A DNA stretch of 64,000 bases from Chlorokybus atmophyticus (GCA_009103225.1 RHPI01000772.1:697457-761456); one strand, 5' to 3'. Shown: positions 1-13,276, counted from the first letter of the stretch. A program made the numbers and translations. Notes: generated by a model from the letters alone, not told the origin.

Positions 1-128
1 AGAGACGAGTGCAATGAGTGCGTAATCAACTGTCACACGTACACACAACACGAGCAAGCATCCACCAACCCATCAGTAAGCTATCCTGGCTTCGTTGTGC
101 GCACGACAACATGAAAACAATTCCCAAC

Positions 129-552
129 CTTGGAGTCGGTCTTCTTCAACAAGCCGGTCCGAGCATTGCACAACTCCACGAAAACAGCCTGCACAGAAAC
201 AGAAACAGACAGAAGCAACATGATCAGGTCAAGTTGCACAACAAGGCCAACACAAACCAGCATCCACACCGCACCATCAGCTCACTTTGGGTTGTACAGC
301 TCGTATGAGTCTTCGTACGTCCTCGCAGCTCTTCGCCGACACGTGCGCCGTGCCAAGCAGGAACACGCCCTCCTTCTCCTTCTCCTCCTTCCCATCATCA
401 TCATCATCATCATCGTCCGCGCGGCTACGAGTGCGAAGAGGCGAAGGCAGACGCGTGACGATGGCGGCGAGATCAGGAGGGAGAGTGGTCGTGGTGGTGG
501 GTTCAGGCTGTTGTTGCTGTTCTGGGGTGCATGCGGCGTCGCTGTCGGGCAT
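129..552 (-). CDS. TraB-domain protein, 5' part (gene runs off the left edge)
   Basis: Exon 1 is 286-552 and exon 2 is 129-188, both phase 0, with donors after QPK and DSK. The first 60 residues are Pro/Thr/Gln-rich with an acidic Asp run encoded by a (CAT/ATC)n tract. Then comes the start of a TraB/PrgY domain: GVFLLGTAHVSAKSCEDV (the GTAHVS motif) and, in exon 2, FVELCNAR, the conserved vELc..R motif. TraB proteins are membrane-associated proteins of bacteria, archaea and eukaryotic organelles; plant members act at mitochondria, and some are proposed metalloproteases. The remaining domain and any membrane segments lie outside the window. No clear transit peptide precedes the domain. The start codon is the first Met of the frame. 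The gene is divergent from the SFT2 gene. Confidence 0.85.
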
Positions 553-1334
553 TGTGTTGTGGTTGCTGCTGCTGCTATGCTATTGCTCGTTGTTGTGTCG
601 TCTCTCTCGTTGTGTTTTGTTCCGTTCGGTGGCAGCACTGCACTCAGACAAAGGGTAAGCAAAACACGAAGCAAACAACAGGAAGAAAGGAAACAAAGCT
701 GGTCTGGCTGGCTACGGAGCGTCGTTGCCGAACAGAACGTAAGGCGGGAGAGAAAAGCAAAAGAAAGAAACGCAAGCACAGACATGCAAGCGACTGTCCA
801 TTGGTTGTTCAATCTGTTTTCACATTCACACGCACAGAAGCACGTGCACGCTCGCAACGCCAACATACTACGAGTCCCCCTCAGGAACATTCGTGAGCTG
901 CATGCATATACTATCACACCATCACGCGAGTGCGCGCGCACACACACAACCACACAGGCACACCTCTTAGAGCCCGTCCAAAGCAGGCTGACCAGGCTGG
1001 TGCCGCCTTTTGTCCTCCTCCTCCTCCCCCGCTTCGTTATCCTCTATCTATCCGCGCTTGCTTGCTCCCTCCGCCCTCGTCCTCCGCCGCCGCCGCCTCG
1101 GCCTCCGCCTCCGCCAGCACAGCGTGTCTCAGGCGGCATCCACGTGTGCCCAAGGCGCAACGCAGCTTTCTGGCAGCTCAACGAACAGCTCCGGGGGCAG
1201 AGGCGGAGGAGGCGGCGGAGGAGGACGACGAGTTGGATTAGGGGGAGGAGGAGGAGGAGGAGGAGGAGTAGTAGTAGGAGGAGGAGGTGGTGGAGAGGAT
1301 GCTGTGACAGAGAGTTGGACCAGGGGAGAGCGTC
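553..1334. other. Divergent intergenic region (TraB / SFT2)
   Basis: This is 782 bp between two divergent start codons. The right part is strongly strand-asymmetric: CCGCCGCC-type tracts at about 1080-1110 and a GGA/GGAGGA tract at about 1195-1300. It presumably holds both promoters. I see no gene here; the long open frames crossing it are low-complexity artefacts. Confidence 0.5.
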
Positions 1335-2781
1335 ATGGACAAGTTGCGGGGGCTGTTTGGTGGTGGCGGCGGCGGCGAGGGGGCGGCGGCGTCCGGCGAT
1401 CTCGGAAAGGCCATGTCCATGGACAGGGTCAAGCTACTATTCAGGTCGCACAGCCATCACCATCACCATCACCATCACCATCACCATCAACATTACCATT
1501 ATGGTCGTAGATCTGTCAATGTTGACAGTATCCACCCTTGGCTGCCTGGTTGAGAATAACAAGCGTGAATGGCAAGCATTGATGGTTGGTCACTGTCACA
1601 TTGTTACGCACATCTGGGACACATTCAGCAGGCCGCTTCAAGATGGTGATAGCCAGCAAGCACAGCAGTAGCGCACATTGATGATTTGCGCAAGTGCTGT
1701 GACAACAACAGCCACCAGCTTTACTGCAACGACTGATACTATCATCATCACTGATAATGCGGAACATCCATTGAAGTTGTGCAATCAAGGACACGAGCAT
1801 TTGCACGCATGCACGCACGCACGCGCATGGACATGTGCAGAACCAGAAGAGTTCACAAACACACCCACAAGCACAATGTCATGCACGGGCATGTGTGTGT
1901 CACACACGCACGCGCACACCACTACTGCATTATTACAGTTGAGTTGCATCAAGCTTGCAAACTTCAAGACTTGTCCATCCAACCCTTTTCATACTCACTC
2001 ACTCTCTCCCCTCTCTCTCAGTTGGCAAGGTGCCGATGAAGAAGCCGCCGCCTCCACAATATCATCCGCCCCCAACTCAACAAGTTCAACCGGCCTAGCG
2101 AACGCGCGTCTCAAGGCGTGGATCGGCGCCGTGTCCGGACAGCCCTCGCAGCCGGCGCAGGAGCCGGGGTTCTTCGACGAGTTGGGGGATTCGATCAAGA
2201 TGACAAGGATGCAGGTGAGTTGGGTGGCTGGGTGGGTATGGGTGTGGGTGTGGGTGTGGGTGTGGGTGTGGTTGATTATCCCTTGATGTGTGTGCAGAGG
2301 CTGTACGGGTTTGCTATATGCGTGGGACTCGGCCTCATCTGCATGCTGCTGGTGAGCGAGCCGGAGACAAACCCGTGTTGTGGCACATAAACACGCACAC
2401 ACATGCGTGTGTTTATGCACGCAAGCATACGCGCATGTATGCACGCACATGTCCGCGCATTCGCACACGCATATACAAGCTTCATGCACATGCATACACA
2501 TATGCTCACACGCCCACGTGCACATGCACGCATGCGCTTTGTGGTGGTCACAGACTGATCAACAACCCAATGGCAGGCGTTTCTTGCTGTGATGGGTCTG
2601 AAGCTGACCAAGTTCGCGGTGTTTTACACGGCGGGCAACATGCTGTCTCTCGGCAGCACGGCGTTCCTGGTGGGTCCCTGGCAGCAGTGCAAGAACATGT
2701 TCAAGAAGCACCGCGCCGTCGCGTCCTGCGTGTACCTCTTCTGCATATTTGCAACGCTCTTCTGCGCATTCAAGGTATGGG

Positions 2782-2823
<42 letters not shown>

Positions 2824-3255
2824 GGGGGCGTGTGATGTTGGGCAGTCCATACACTCAGCTGGTCATTCATACTTTGTTCATTTGCTCATTGGTTTGGTGA
2901 AAACATCAATTCGTAGAGCATGCGTTCAAGAACTTGAGTGATTGATTTACCGAGCAAACCTTCCCACAGGGGTTGGAAATCCTCTACCTAATGGTTGTAT
3001 CTTGTGCTCCGTGCAGTTAAGGAACGTGATACTGGTACTTCTCTTCCTGATATTGCAATTCGCGGCGCTTGCTTGGTAAGCCAACGACATGATGCAACGC
3101 GACAGCACTTGTCACGTACAGAGTTTATGTATGTATCCATTGCGGGAAAAGCCCTTGTACTCAGAAGCGTTTCCCCTATCAGGTACTGCCTCAGTTACAT
3201 CCCATTCGCGCGGCAAGTGGTCTCGAATCTGATCGGCCGGTTCGTTGGCGACTAA
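1335..3255 (+). CDS. SFT2: SFT2 family vesicle transport protein
   Basis: Six exons: 1335-1444, 2022-2214, 2298-2351, 2577-2774, 3017-3075, 3183-3255, with consistent phases; 228 residues. SFT2 proteins are four-pass Golgi membrane proteins that help endosome-derived vesicles fuse with the Golgi. The family core is clear: RLYGFAICVGLGLICMLL, then the hallmark FYTAGNMLSLGSTAFLVGP followed by QQCKNMF, then two more hydrophobic segments and the C-terminal LSYIPFAR motif. The N-terminal hundred residues are Gly/Ala/Ser-rich and variable, as usual in the family. A (CATCAC)n tract at 1454-1490 would code for histidines if the first intron were retained; splicing at the weak TCAG|GTCGCA donor removes it. 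Introns carry TGGG, GCGT and CACA repeats. Confidence 0.93.
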
Positions 3256-4439
3256 CCGTGCACAGTGGAAGTAACCCACACACATGTAAGCTTCGCTGTA
3301 CAACAGTCATAGAGCATAGAGACATTTGGAATGTTTATGTCCATTGTTGCATTGCACGCTTGTGCACGCACGGTCTAACCCTCGGCTGTTGAGTACTCAT
3401 CAGCCTACAACAGCCGTCGTCAGATGGGTTGTGTACAAAAAATGCAAGTGATCATGATACATGCAACATGCATACACATGCATTGTTAACCAAGCTCATC
3501 ATCATGCAATGATAACTTACTACCGCAGTATACCTTCACGAGCCACACGTAACTATTGTAGTTACACTACTACCTTCAACCTGTGTCTGCATTGGCCGAT
3601 TTTATGTTTAGAGCCTTTCATGATTAAGCTACTATTTTACAATACGGGTGATCTGGAGAAAATGCTGCTCCAGTTCACTATAAACACCAGTCGGTTGAGA
3701 TTAGATTGCTGTACCCTATGATGCAGTGCCCTGAGGAGGCACCTTGCTTGGGATTGTTTCCGACAGCTGTGTGCAAGGTGTGAGTAAACATGCTGGTCAC
3801 ACAATCCCTCACTGCATACTTGGTACACGAGAGCCCGCAGAATGCAGTCTTCCAAAGGTTAACACAAAGCCAGTAACAAACAATAAAGTAAATGAACCAT
3901 TACTGCTCTGCAAACAGTGCGGAAGTCAGGACCCAACAAAACACCGCGTCAGCTTAACATACTGCAACGACTTACGAGTAATCTACACTGTACGTGTTCA
4001 TTATAAGATAAGCATGCCATCGACAAGCCTAGCACTGAACCCAACTGTACAGACCGCACTTTCCACCATGCGACTAACTCGCCCTCTGTCACCTCACAAT
4101 CAAGCTTCGCTCCAAAGCTGACAGTCACCTCACGACCACCTTTGGCACAGCTTGTGTAACATGCGCATGCTGATGGCGAGCCTTCAAAAACTCGGGTGCA
4201 CGAAAGCTGGACACATGACATTGCTATCTCTAATCATAAGAGCCGGGCCAACACTGGAGTGCGTGTGACGCCTTTCAAGCTTTTTGCTGCGCAAGTCCTC
4301 ACCACGCCGCTCAAAGTTGCTGTTGGTCAGGTCTGCAATGCGTGTGCGAACAACAGGGAGACGGGAGGCATGCACGAAGATCCTATGACATCTATCACAT
4401 GTACAGCATATCTACAACCATGCACATTCTCATCAAGCA
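3256..4439. other. Intergenic region between convergent genes
   Basis: This holds the 3' flanks of the SFT2 (+) and DA2-like (-) genes, about 1.2 kb. No reading frame with domain-like content or coherent splice sites was found. Confidence 0.5.
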
Positions 4440-6850
4440 CTAAGCAGCTGCGGTGGAACCGGTTGGAGGAGCAGGAGTCACTACAACCCCGCCAGCTGAT
4501 GCAACCACTGGAAGCAATCGTGCCTGCTGTTGCTGCTGTGAAGCGCTTCCAACTTCTGCAATCTCGCTCTGATCAATCGATGAATGCGGCAAGGGGCCTT
4601 CCATGAGTTGGGCAACTTGCGTTATTGCGGCTTCGTGCGGGCTGCGCGAAGACACGGGTGTCATTAAACTTACTCAGTGAATGAGGGAGCCGGTCAAAAA
4701 CATGCACCAATGTTTCCAGCAACGTGATGACTATGCCCTACACGGCACATATGCACCACACGCCCCATACCTATGCGCACACACACGCACACACACGCAT
4801 GTACGCCACCAAATAACAAGCAGGAGCACACTTGCACGCACACCCGCAACAAAAGCATGTAGCAAGTTGCTGGGCTGACATGCCATTGCTGGGCTGATCA
4901 TGTGATTACCTTGGATCGCTGTCCAGTCCCATGGAGTCACCGGCAGATCCCCAAGAGGCAGACACGGCTGCCGCAGGCAACCCGACTAACTCCGACGCAT
5001 CCTGCGTGCTGCCGCTCGCATGGTGCGCATTATTGGCGTGATCCTGTGAGTTTGTAAACAACAGTGATAACTATGCCCAGTACGCGCATAGTACTCACAC
5101 ACAACCATTTGACGACCACTCGACTGTATCGGTGGTCCTCACCTGCAGAGACTGCCATATGGCTTCCATCACCATGATGTCCTCCAGGTTCAAATCTAGC
5201 TCGGCATCCGGCCTGCCAAGGTAACAGGTTGTTATCGGCTGAAGCATGCCATGAAATAGATGCATCGTGCTGCACACAGCAATAAGCACAAAACGCATGC
5301 ATATGCAACAACACTGATGCATACCACAAGATTTGACCGAAAGGCGCATGGCGGGTCTCATACGCGGCAGCAAGCTGGCGAAGAGAAGGGGACATCGGCA
5401 GCCTGCTAAACAACCGACTTGAGTTTGAGCAACACATGCATTGTACCATGCTGATAAATTGCACGCATCTCATTACAACCTGCAAACCAGACGTGCTTGG
5501 ATGAAAGCATAGTTGCATTGGAATGCGTCGTGTACCTCATCGGGCGTGGGCTGCCAGTTACGCTCAACGGTTGTCTTGACCCGGGAAGCTCTATGGGAGG
5601 CCACCTCCGCCTTTCAGGTTGAGAGTAGAAATACAGCGTGTCGAAGGTAGACGAGGTTGCCCTCGAAGCGCGCTGTGGAGTGCCCTGCACAAGTGTGTGA
5701 GAGTTGATATCTCACTTACACAACGTGGGTGCGTATGTGTCCTGCAAGAGGAAAGCATAACAAACTGACCTCGCCGCGGGCTTGCCTCTCTTCCTGTTCA
5801 CGCGCGCGCTCTGCAGCATGATCGATTTCAGCCTGCGCCTCCTCCTGGCGCGCGCGGATGCGAGCCTCGATGACACGCTGTTCCTCCTGCTTAGAAAGCT
5901 ATAGCAACTCAAAACATGAGAAAACATGTAATACACTAACCGCGAAAGTGTGACAGTTATAATTGTAATTGTACCACGCGGTCTTGGCCTTTTTCTTCTT
6001 GCGATCGCGCGCCGCGGAACTCCACAGCATAGCTCGGCGCTTTGCAGAACGGACACTGCGCTGGTCGGGACGACTGCGGGCTTCTGACTTGCAGATAGCA
6101 CTCTGCAGTGTGGGTATTGCAGCCAAACTCAGCAAGGTTACATGCAAGAGTCTAAGGAATCAAAGGAACAAGCAACAACAACTCACCGGTGCAGATGCCT
6201 TTCTTGCAGCATTTGGACCGGTTCAAGTATGGGTAATGCTGCGCACAAAAAAGAGTGAAAATACAACACGGCATGAACTCTCAACGCAAATTTGTTGAAT
6301 ACCGCACGCACTGGCATGCAAATGACTTGAGAAAGAAAAAAAAAGGTGGGAAGAAAACAAAAAACCTTTGGTGCGTGGCACTGCTTTGCGCTGACACTAG
6401 GCATGAGACTGTCATGACGCACCTCAAGAATATTCAGATGACAACAACCCATGCACGAGAAGCTGACACTATCTCTGCAGGTGTTGGATAGCATATGCTT
6501 AGTGAGCACATGAAGTGTCAAACAATTCAGTGCGCGACTTACATGTACCGAGCTCGTGCAATTGCACATGCATAGCAACCTCTGTAACTCAGCGTCCCCA
6601 TCTGGTCTGCATGAGATAATTACGAGAGCAATTGTTTTGTGCGTACCAGGAAGCATATGGGGCAGTCTTCAAGGTTTCCCAGCACCTCTTCGAGTCCCGG
6701 GTAGCACGGGGCGAGCTTGGCGTCGAGGATGAGGCGACGCAGCTTTTTCGGGTCGAGGTCCTTGTGGGGGTACAGCCCGGAGACGCGGGTGTAGCGTTCC
6801 TCAACGGGGGGACCTCTCGTACGCCGCAAACCGCCCAACTTGTTGCCCAT
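4440..6850 (-). CDS. DA2: DA2/SIP5-type RING finger E3 ubiquitin ligase
   Basis: Nine exons with matching phases: 6647-6850, 6187-6238, 5975-6102, 5770-5889 (acceptor could be 5886), 5536-5684, 5325-5402, 5143-5212, 4910-5043, 4440-4641; about 378 residues. The start MGNKLGG suits N-myristoylation and matches the family start; an in-frame upstream ATG gives a repeat-like extension and is less likely. Diagnostic blocks are the [22 protein letters not shown] block, a split RING (CPICFL ... [14 protein letters not shown] ... CPFC followed by YAVEFRG), [11 protein letters not shown], and the C-terminal [15 protein letters not shown] helix typical of plant DA2. In Arabidopsis, DA2 limits organ size by ubiquitinating growth regulators and activating the peptidase DA1; yeast SIP5 is a relative. 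The role here is inferred from the family. The intron between 5974 and 5889/5886 is the least certain join. Confidence 0.92.
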
Positions 6851-7354
6851 GCTTTTGGTGTGTGTGCACGTGTGTGCGTGGGTGTAAGGGAATGTATGTG
6901 TAGGTGTATGTGGGTTTCTGGCGATTAGGCTGCCCAATCAGCTATATACACCTGCAACCGCCTGCTGCCACCGCCGTTGGCGGCTTAGCAGCTGCTGCTA
7001 CCTCCCCATCATCAAGTGAGCTGAGCAATGCCACACATGGACACAGTGAAGGCGTCAGCTTGTTGATTGCCTTGGCATGCTTCCCAAGACAATCTCACGA
7101 GTGCATATGCACACGCAGTTACAGTAATGTATAGACACATATGCGTGCACAAGAACAGGGGTCAACCAGATTGGCCGCCAACAATATCAAGCAAGTGATT
7201 GAAACTGGTTTTGTGCATTGACTACACTGATCAACAAGGAACAACACGATTTGTGTGCATGCAATCCAGGAAGCAGCTGCGTGCAGCAATCTAAGGCATG
7301 CCTGAGCTATGCAAATAGCCTAGCACACGCATGGCGGAAATAGCCATGCGTATG

Positions 7355-7735
7355 CTAGCCCCTCCTCGCAACAGCTGCACTTGCAGGAAACGCTTCGCTC
7401 GCTGCACCAACACTGCACAGCCAAGCTATAACAAGAGGGCACCAACCGAGCCAGCAAAGATCACGCACAATAACATGTACATACACATACTATACTGTAT
7501 ACACATGCAGCCCGACACAGATCGGCATGCCGTGCCAAACCCTACACGGCTGCTGCTTGACAGGGGCCAGCTTACCTGTGCTGAGAGCATTGAGCAGAGG
7601 CATCCCAGCCTGGGGACGACCACCCCCGTCCAATGAAAACCCAACAACGGCCCCGCCCCTCAAGTAACCTTCCCCCTGGACCACCCCGCCGCCTACGCCG
7701 CCGTCACCACCGCCGCCACCCACTGCCGACTCCAC
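7355..7735 (-). CDS. Possible small two-exon gene, unknown
   Basis: Candidate model: exon 1 at 7576-7735 (Gly-rich start, then GGAVVGFSLDGGGRP), a strong donor ACAG|GTAAGC, and exon 2 at 7355-7401 after GTGCAG, phase 1 on both sides, giving about 68 residues. The splice signals are good but I recognise no domain, and the Gly-rich half could be a shadow of CCG/CAC repeats. It lies upstream of the DA2-like gene on the same strand. A longer gene or a 5' leader exon is equally possible. Confidence 0.25.
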
Positions 7736-9266
7736 CGCAGGTTGCCGCGTGGCAAGGCGTCGATATCGGTGATGGCGGCGGCACGATAGTCACACGTATA
7801 ACGTCGCTTGCTGCGTGGTGTATGCGCGAACGTCGTCCTGGTGTTGGCGTGTAGTTATGACGCGACACGCACGTTGCTGGTCACGTTACCCCAAGTGCTC
7901 GAGGCGTGACGCACGCAGCTGTGAGGCGTGACGCGTAGCAAGCCGTTTCATAATCCGTGCTTTGTCAACAGTGACTCAGCCGGTCCTGCAACTGATGCCA
8001 CGGGTAAATTATCCGGTTCATCTTCAAGAGCGAAGCTAACATGCAGGGGATGAATCAGCTCTCGGGTGAGAAGTGTACATGTAATGTTAAGGGTAGGTAA
8101 ACCATAGGTGCACAAGATGCTGAGGTTTTGTGCATAGGGTGTGCGGCTTGAATGAGCGAGTTAAGTAGCGATTGTAATAAGTGACGTGAGTTCAAGATGT
8201 CCCTATATTATTCACTTGTCACTTAATTACAGTTCATGTCACTTAATCATAGTTTCAACTTTCAGATGTTTTACTTTTCAACCATGATCAAATTGCATAA
8301 CTTCATAAGGTATGTATGTAACATGCATGTTGAATGTGTAAAATTATGGAGAACAAGTAATGATACAAGGTGATACTTTCTTGCATTGTTATCAATAGCT
8401 TTATTAAATGTTTGTATATGTATATTTAATTATTATGAAAGCATTGATGCACAAGCGCAAACAAAACTATGCTAACATTACACGACGATACACGGATGAC
8501 TGGTACGACAGCTTGGCATAATATCATAATGCAATACAATGACACCCTTTATATGTAAGATGAGTGTTGGACTCACCTCATGTAAAAGTGGAGGTTTCAA
8601 CATATTGTAATAAGCGACAAAAATGATATCAAGAATAGTGACAATGACAATAGTTACAATGTTTTTATATGTTACGACATTCGTTGATTTACATGATGTA
8701 AAACACGCAACATGCATGTCAATGCTTCTTGACAATGCTGCCATGATGACTACAACGCAGATATGGAGTATGCCAAGAAATACGTATGCAACCAAATTTA
8801 CTACCTCCCTCCTCGCCAGAGGGCTGGAAGGAAGGAGTGAATATTGTGAACGACTTGCTCTTTACTATGTGACCCTCATATGCCCAAAGATCTAGGTGAC
8901 TGTGCATTGCAGCTGCAAACATGAAAGCAATGTGCAACATTTCCAATGCAAGTACTTGACAATGCTCCTCCTCCACTTTGACACTCAACATCTACCTATA
9001 TGCGAACAACCCTAGTTACAAGCCAATCCAACATGTACTACGCAATGCTGACAAGGACATTGCCAAGTTGTTGGCAGCATCAATAGCCAGACGCTTGTGT
9101 CATCCACAAACATGCACAGATGCAGCATACCCACATTAAGCTGGTCCTTAGCCAATGATGTTGCCACTACAAGTGACAACCTGCAAAACCATGTTATGCA
9201 TACAGTCCTCTGGAGATGAGAAGACGGCGATGGGCAACAACTGATCAATGTACCTGTGATACATCA
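7736..9266. other. AT-rich intergenic stretch, no gene seen
   Basis: About 1.5 kb, clearly AT-richer than its neighbours from about 8000. Only short frames occur, without splice logic or domain content. It contains the 3' flank of the PolX gene. Confidence 0.45.
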
Positions 9267-12200
9267 TCAGTCTTCCTTTGGCTGCAACTTATCCCTTTCC
9301 TCCGAGTCTTCTTCCGATTCTTCTTCCAATTCCTCCGAATCCTCTGCACTGTCCTGCTCATCACCACCTGACTCTGTATTTGGCTCCATGATCGGCTCTT
9401 CAATAGCGTCGACAATCGAGCCATCACTGGAATCATCGATTAATTCCTCCTCTGGTTCTTCAAGAGGCTCCTCCTTGGCCAGAAAGCGCAAAAGCCCATC
9501 CATTTCCCAAGCATTGACAACTTGGTCTCGCGTGGCCTGTCACCAAGTCCCAAATGTTTTATATTGGCAATTTAACATCAACAGCATGGCCAACAGCAAT
9601 GGTAATAGCATCAACCAACTCACCCAAGCGCGGCGTGCCAGCGCAGTGGAGTAGAAGCCAGCATTGCGCGAACTCGACACATTACCATGGTCAGCATCGC
9701 TGTCGGTGTTGAGGATCATGCAACACCCATTGTCAAGTGCACGCCTCAGCTGCCAGTGATTCAACGGGGATGTTGCTGCGTCCACTTCAACCGCCACCAT
9801 GTGCTCGGCGCATGCCGTGAACACACGCTCCCAATCAAGCACCTCTGCCACCTGTGAAAACGATCACTTAGCTCCTTGCAAACAACATGCACGTGCATAG
9901 AGTGACATGTGTACTTCTGATGGTGTGTAATGCAATCGACAAGCAGTCTTACTTGTGTGTGAAGCGACAGGATGTTCACACGCGGGTGGTTGATGGCAGC
10001 GACGACACGCAATGTGTTGGCATCCGTGTGCTTTGCATCGTCTGTCTCCACATCAACATGAGCAATTACCACATCCGCGGCTTGCAGGACCTCTTCCGAA
10101 GCCGCGAGCCCTCCCTCCGCCGTCACTAACACCTCCACGCCCTGGAAGGTGTGCACGCCAGCCGTGTCATCTATCGTCACATTCTTCCTCTTCTTGAGTA
10201 TGGCCGCAGCGTCGGTGTCTTTCTCCCCCGGCAGGTTGCAAGCAGTATACTGCAGGATGCAAACAACGTACTGCATGCCGCTTATTCGCGTCAACACGGA
10301 GTCGAGGCTGCTGTCGGCCTCGACGCGAAGCACGCCGCCATGGATGTGTGAAGGCTGGATGAGGTCGTCGGGTATCTCCCGCGTGAACTCACCCGCGTTC
10401 TCACGCAGCTCTGGCGGGACAAAGGACACGCCGAGAGTGGTGTAAACTTGCTCCTCCTGCATGACACAGAACATGCCCACATTGATTGGTGGCCTTTATG
10501 CTGCAGCCAACATTCCAATGCACAATGACATGTGTCATACAACATGTTGACAAGTAGAAGTAGGCCTCCTAGACTTGCGCAAGTAAGTCACGTACGCAAG
10601 TATTGCAGCACGCACTCACCTCTTCGCAGAAGACTTCTTCGCGGTTCTTTGTTCTGGGCGCAAGGGAGTACTCTGACAGGGAGTATCCTTTGCTCAGCGC
10701 AATGTTGCGCAGTGCCACATTGTGCTCCTTGGATCCCGTAAAATACTGTTGCAAGCGATATACACGTGTTGTGTCCATTGCTGCTGTTGGTCATGCATAA
10801 ACACCGCAAGGCTCCAGTTGAAGTTTGTGGCTACCTGCAGCGCTGTCCCCCATGACCTGGGCTCAATCACCCGCACGTCCACTTGCATCCCGCTCTCTCT
10901 GAGCACCCCGCTTGCTTTGGTGTTGCCCTGCAAACCCACACAATCAGGCCACTCCCATCAATGAAAGAGACACAACCATTCACACACAACATTGGCGGCC
11001 TACTTGCACGAGCATGCGTTGGATCTGAGGCATCCGTGAGAAGGCGGACATGATCGAGGATGCGAAGCTACTATCTGCCGCCACGAGGATGTCAATGTCG
11101 CCAATGGTCGCGCGCATGCGACGCAATGAGCCCGACACTGAAGCCTTGTGTACACCTGAGCATGCAGGGGATCTCTTAATTGTTGCACAACTCACATACT
11201 CTCATATTCCTCACAAGCTCGCTTAACTGCATAGAGCATGCATCATTGCGTACATATACATGCAAACATACACACACATACACACACAACACAAGAAAGT
11301 AAGCACACATACGGCACTTAACATAGGTATACTTACACATCACCCTATGACTTGACTTTGCAATCGCTGTCATCAATACACTTGCTGGAATCGTAAGGCT
11401 CACCCTGGATGGCTCGAAGTCCAGCAACCAAGTCCTCGGCAATCTGCCACACGTCCTTGAGGGGCAAGCGGCGTTCTTCCGTTCCGGGTTGGTGGGTGGG
11501 CTGCGCCAGAGCGGCTGTGGCTGCAGCCAGAAGCTTTGCGGCACTCCTTGGACCTATGCCTGGCAACCTGCACAGTGCTTGAGTTAATGTATGTGCATGC
11601 ACGGTTTTTTAAAGCCTTCCTTTATGCATGTAAAAAGTGTGCCATTGCTGCTCTGTATGTGTGCGTGCGTCTGCTGGTGCGCATGTGTGTTGTCAAAGCA
11701 TGTTAAAGCATTCTTGATTTGGTGTAAGTGCATGCAGATACGCGTGCAAAACACCAGTGCAAGTTGTTGAATGCACTTTGCTCTTGACTTTGCACAGCAA
11801 CTTCAATATGCTAGGAAACAACAGCGCAACTGCACATGCACGCGTACAACTATGGGCATCAACACTGAACATGCACTGCACTTACGATGTAAGCAGCCCA
11901 GCCTTGCCTGCAGCTTCCAGCTCCTCCACGGTCTATGCACAAGCAATAAAAACATGAGCACAAAATACGACATGACACTGTATGACACAACCCTGGACCA
12001 CCACTGACCTCGATGCCGGCCTTCCAGAATTGTGAAGCACGTTTGGGCCCAACACCCTCAATCCTGTTTGCGTTGATGTTCGGTCAGCAAGGCTGCGACC
12101 ACCACTTAGTGCTACTCTAATACCAACCCATACCACAATTGTACCTGGTCATCTCAATCACGCCTGGCGGGATCTCTGCATTGAGCCGGTCGAGCAGGTC

Positions 12201-13276
12201 AAACGTGCCCGAGCGCAGCAGAGACGCTATCTTCTCCGCTATCTGCTTGCCAACTCCCTCTAAAGTCTGCATTACACAAGATGCTGGGATGAGTCCAATC
12301 AAGGCACGCATGCAAAACTCTACTTGAGCAAGATTGCTTGGGGCAGTGTTTGCCAGCACTTGCACTTGCTAATGTTGCTGCAGTGGGTGCATGCGACAGC
12401 TGCATCAAGAATTGCTTCCAGGGTCATGCAAAAACTAAGCAACCTGCAACTGGCCTCGTCGCCACAGGTCGATCATGCTCTCATCAGCATTCTCAATGCG
12501 CTGAGCGGCAGCTCGGTAAGCTGTCACTTGAAACTTGCCCTCGCCCTCACCTGCGCAAATGTAACTGCGTGATGCTGTGTCAATGTGTAGTGAGGAACAA
12601 TGTATGTTTGACTTCTACTGACCCTTGATTGCCAGGAGGTCTGCGAGGTGGTTGAACACGCGCGCAATGGCTTCATTCGACATCATCTTGTAATCGCCCT
12701 GGCCTGGCTGCTCTGCCTCTTGATGCTCCCCTCTGAACATTGAGTAGACAATTATTAGCACTATCAACAAACCGAGAACATCCAATTGCAAACCATGCAT
12801 GCAGCAGTTCTGGTGTGAATGCTGTTTGCACAAATGCAGCCCTGGGCAACCAGCATCAAGGCCAACCCGTTTGCACCCCACAAGTATAGTATAGTCAGCA
12901 AGGTTGCCTTGCAAATACAACTACTATGAATAGAAACTCGCCGCAGTGACCGTGACTGTGGTTCTTGCACTTGCATGAATTGCGAACCCAAAGCAATTAG
13001 CTTTTGCATTCAATCGTTGACCTTGCTTCCTGCGTATTTTTGTACTTACTTGGTGCTGCTGCCAACTTCTTTCTTGACCCTCTTCTTGCGGGCAGGGGTG
13101 GCGGGAGCAGTGGCAGCATCGCCATCGCCAGTGGCAGCGTCAGTGGCGGCGGCGAAGGTGTCCTCCTTCTCCTGCTCCTGGGTCTGCTGGACTTCCTCCT
13201 GCGTGTCGGCTACCTGGTTGGCCGCCGCCCTGGTGCTGTCGGACTTGAAGTAGTGCTCCAGTGTGCGGGGGCTCAT
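9267..13276 (-). CDS. Bacterial-type family X DNA polymerase with degenerate PHP domain
   Basis: Thirteen exons with consistent phases: 13050-13276, 12623-12732, 12444-12550, 12145-12266, 12009-12063, 11886-11932, 11404-11567, 11004-11155, 10835-10927, 10620-10745, 9953-10456, 9624-9851, 9267-9536; 734 residues. Order: N-terminal PIP-box-like PRTLEHYF; the 8-kDa region ([19 protein letters not shown]) with helix-hairpin-helix motifs [21 protein letters not shown] and LPGIGPRSA; the polymerase site GSLRRM...GDIDILV (two Asp) and VDVRV (third Asp); then YFTGSKEHN. The C-terminal third matches the PHP domain of bacterial PolX ([39 protein letters not shown]), but the metal-binding His motifs (DLHxHS, TDHS, GH..GR) are gone. 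It ends in an acidic tail. The likely role is gap-filling DNA repair. An in-frame upstream ATG at 13594 would add a hydrophobic, Arg/Ser-rich leader that could be organellar; I chose 13276. Confidence 0.9.

Noticed and set aside
130-1671. 513-codon plus-strand open frame upstream of SFT2
   Set aside because: Low-complexity Arg/Pro/Gly content from CCG and GGA tracts; it overlaps the TraB exon on the other strand and the SFT2 first exon in a different frame.
3449-4121. Short frames in the SFT2-DA2 intergenic region
   Set aside because: No protein-like composition or splice logic; they probably lie in 3' untranslated or intergenic DNA.
10012-10445. Plus-strand frames over the PHP region
   Set aside because: Shadows of the well-supported PolX exon on the minus strand.
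9953-10456. Active PHP exonuclease domain
   Set aside because: Fold landmarks match, but the His/Asp metal ligands are replaced throughout, so I call it degenerate.
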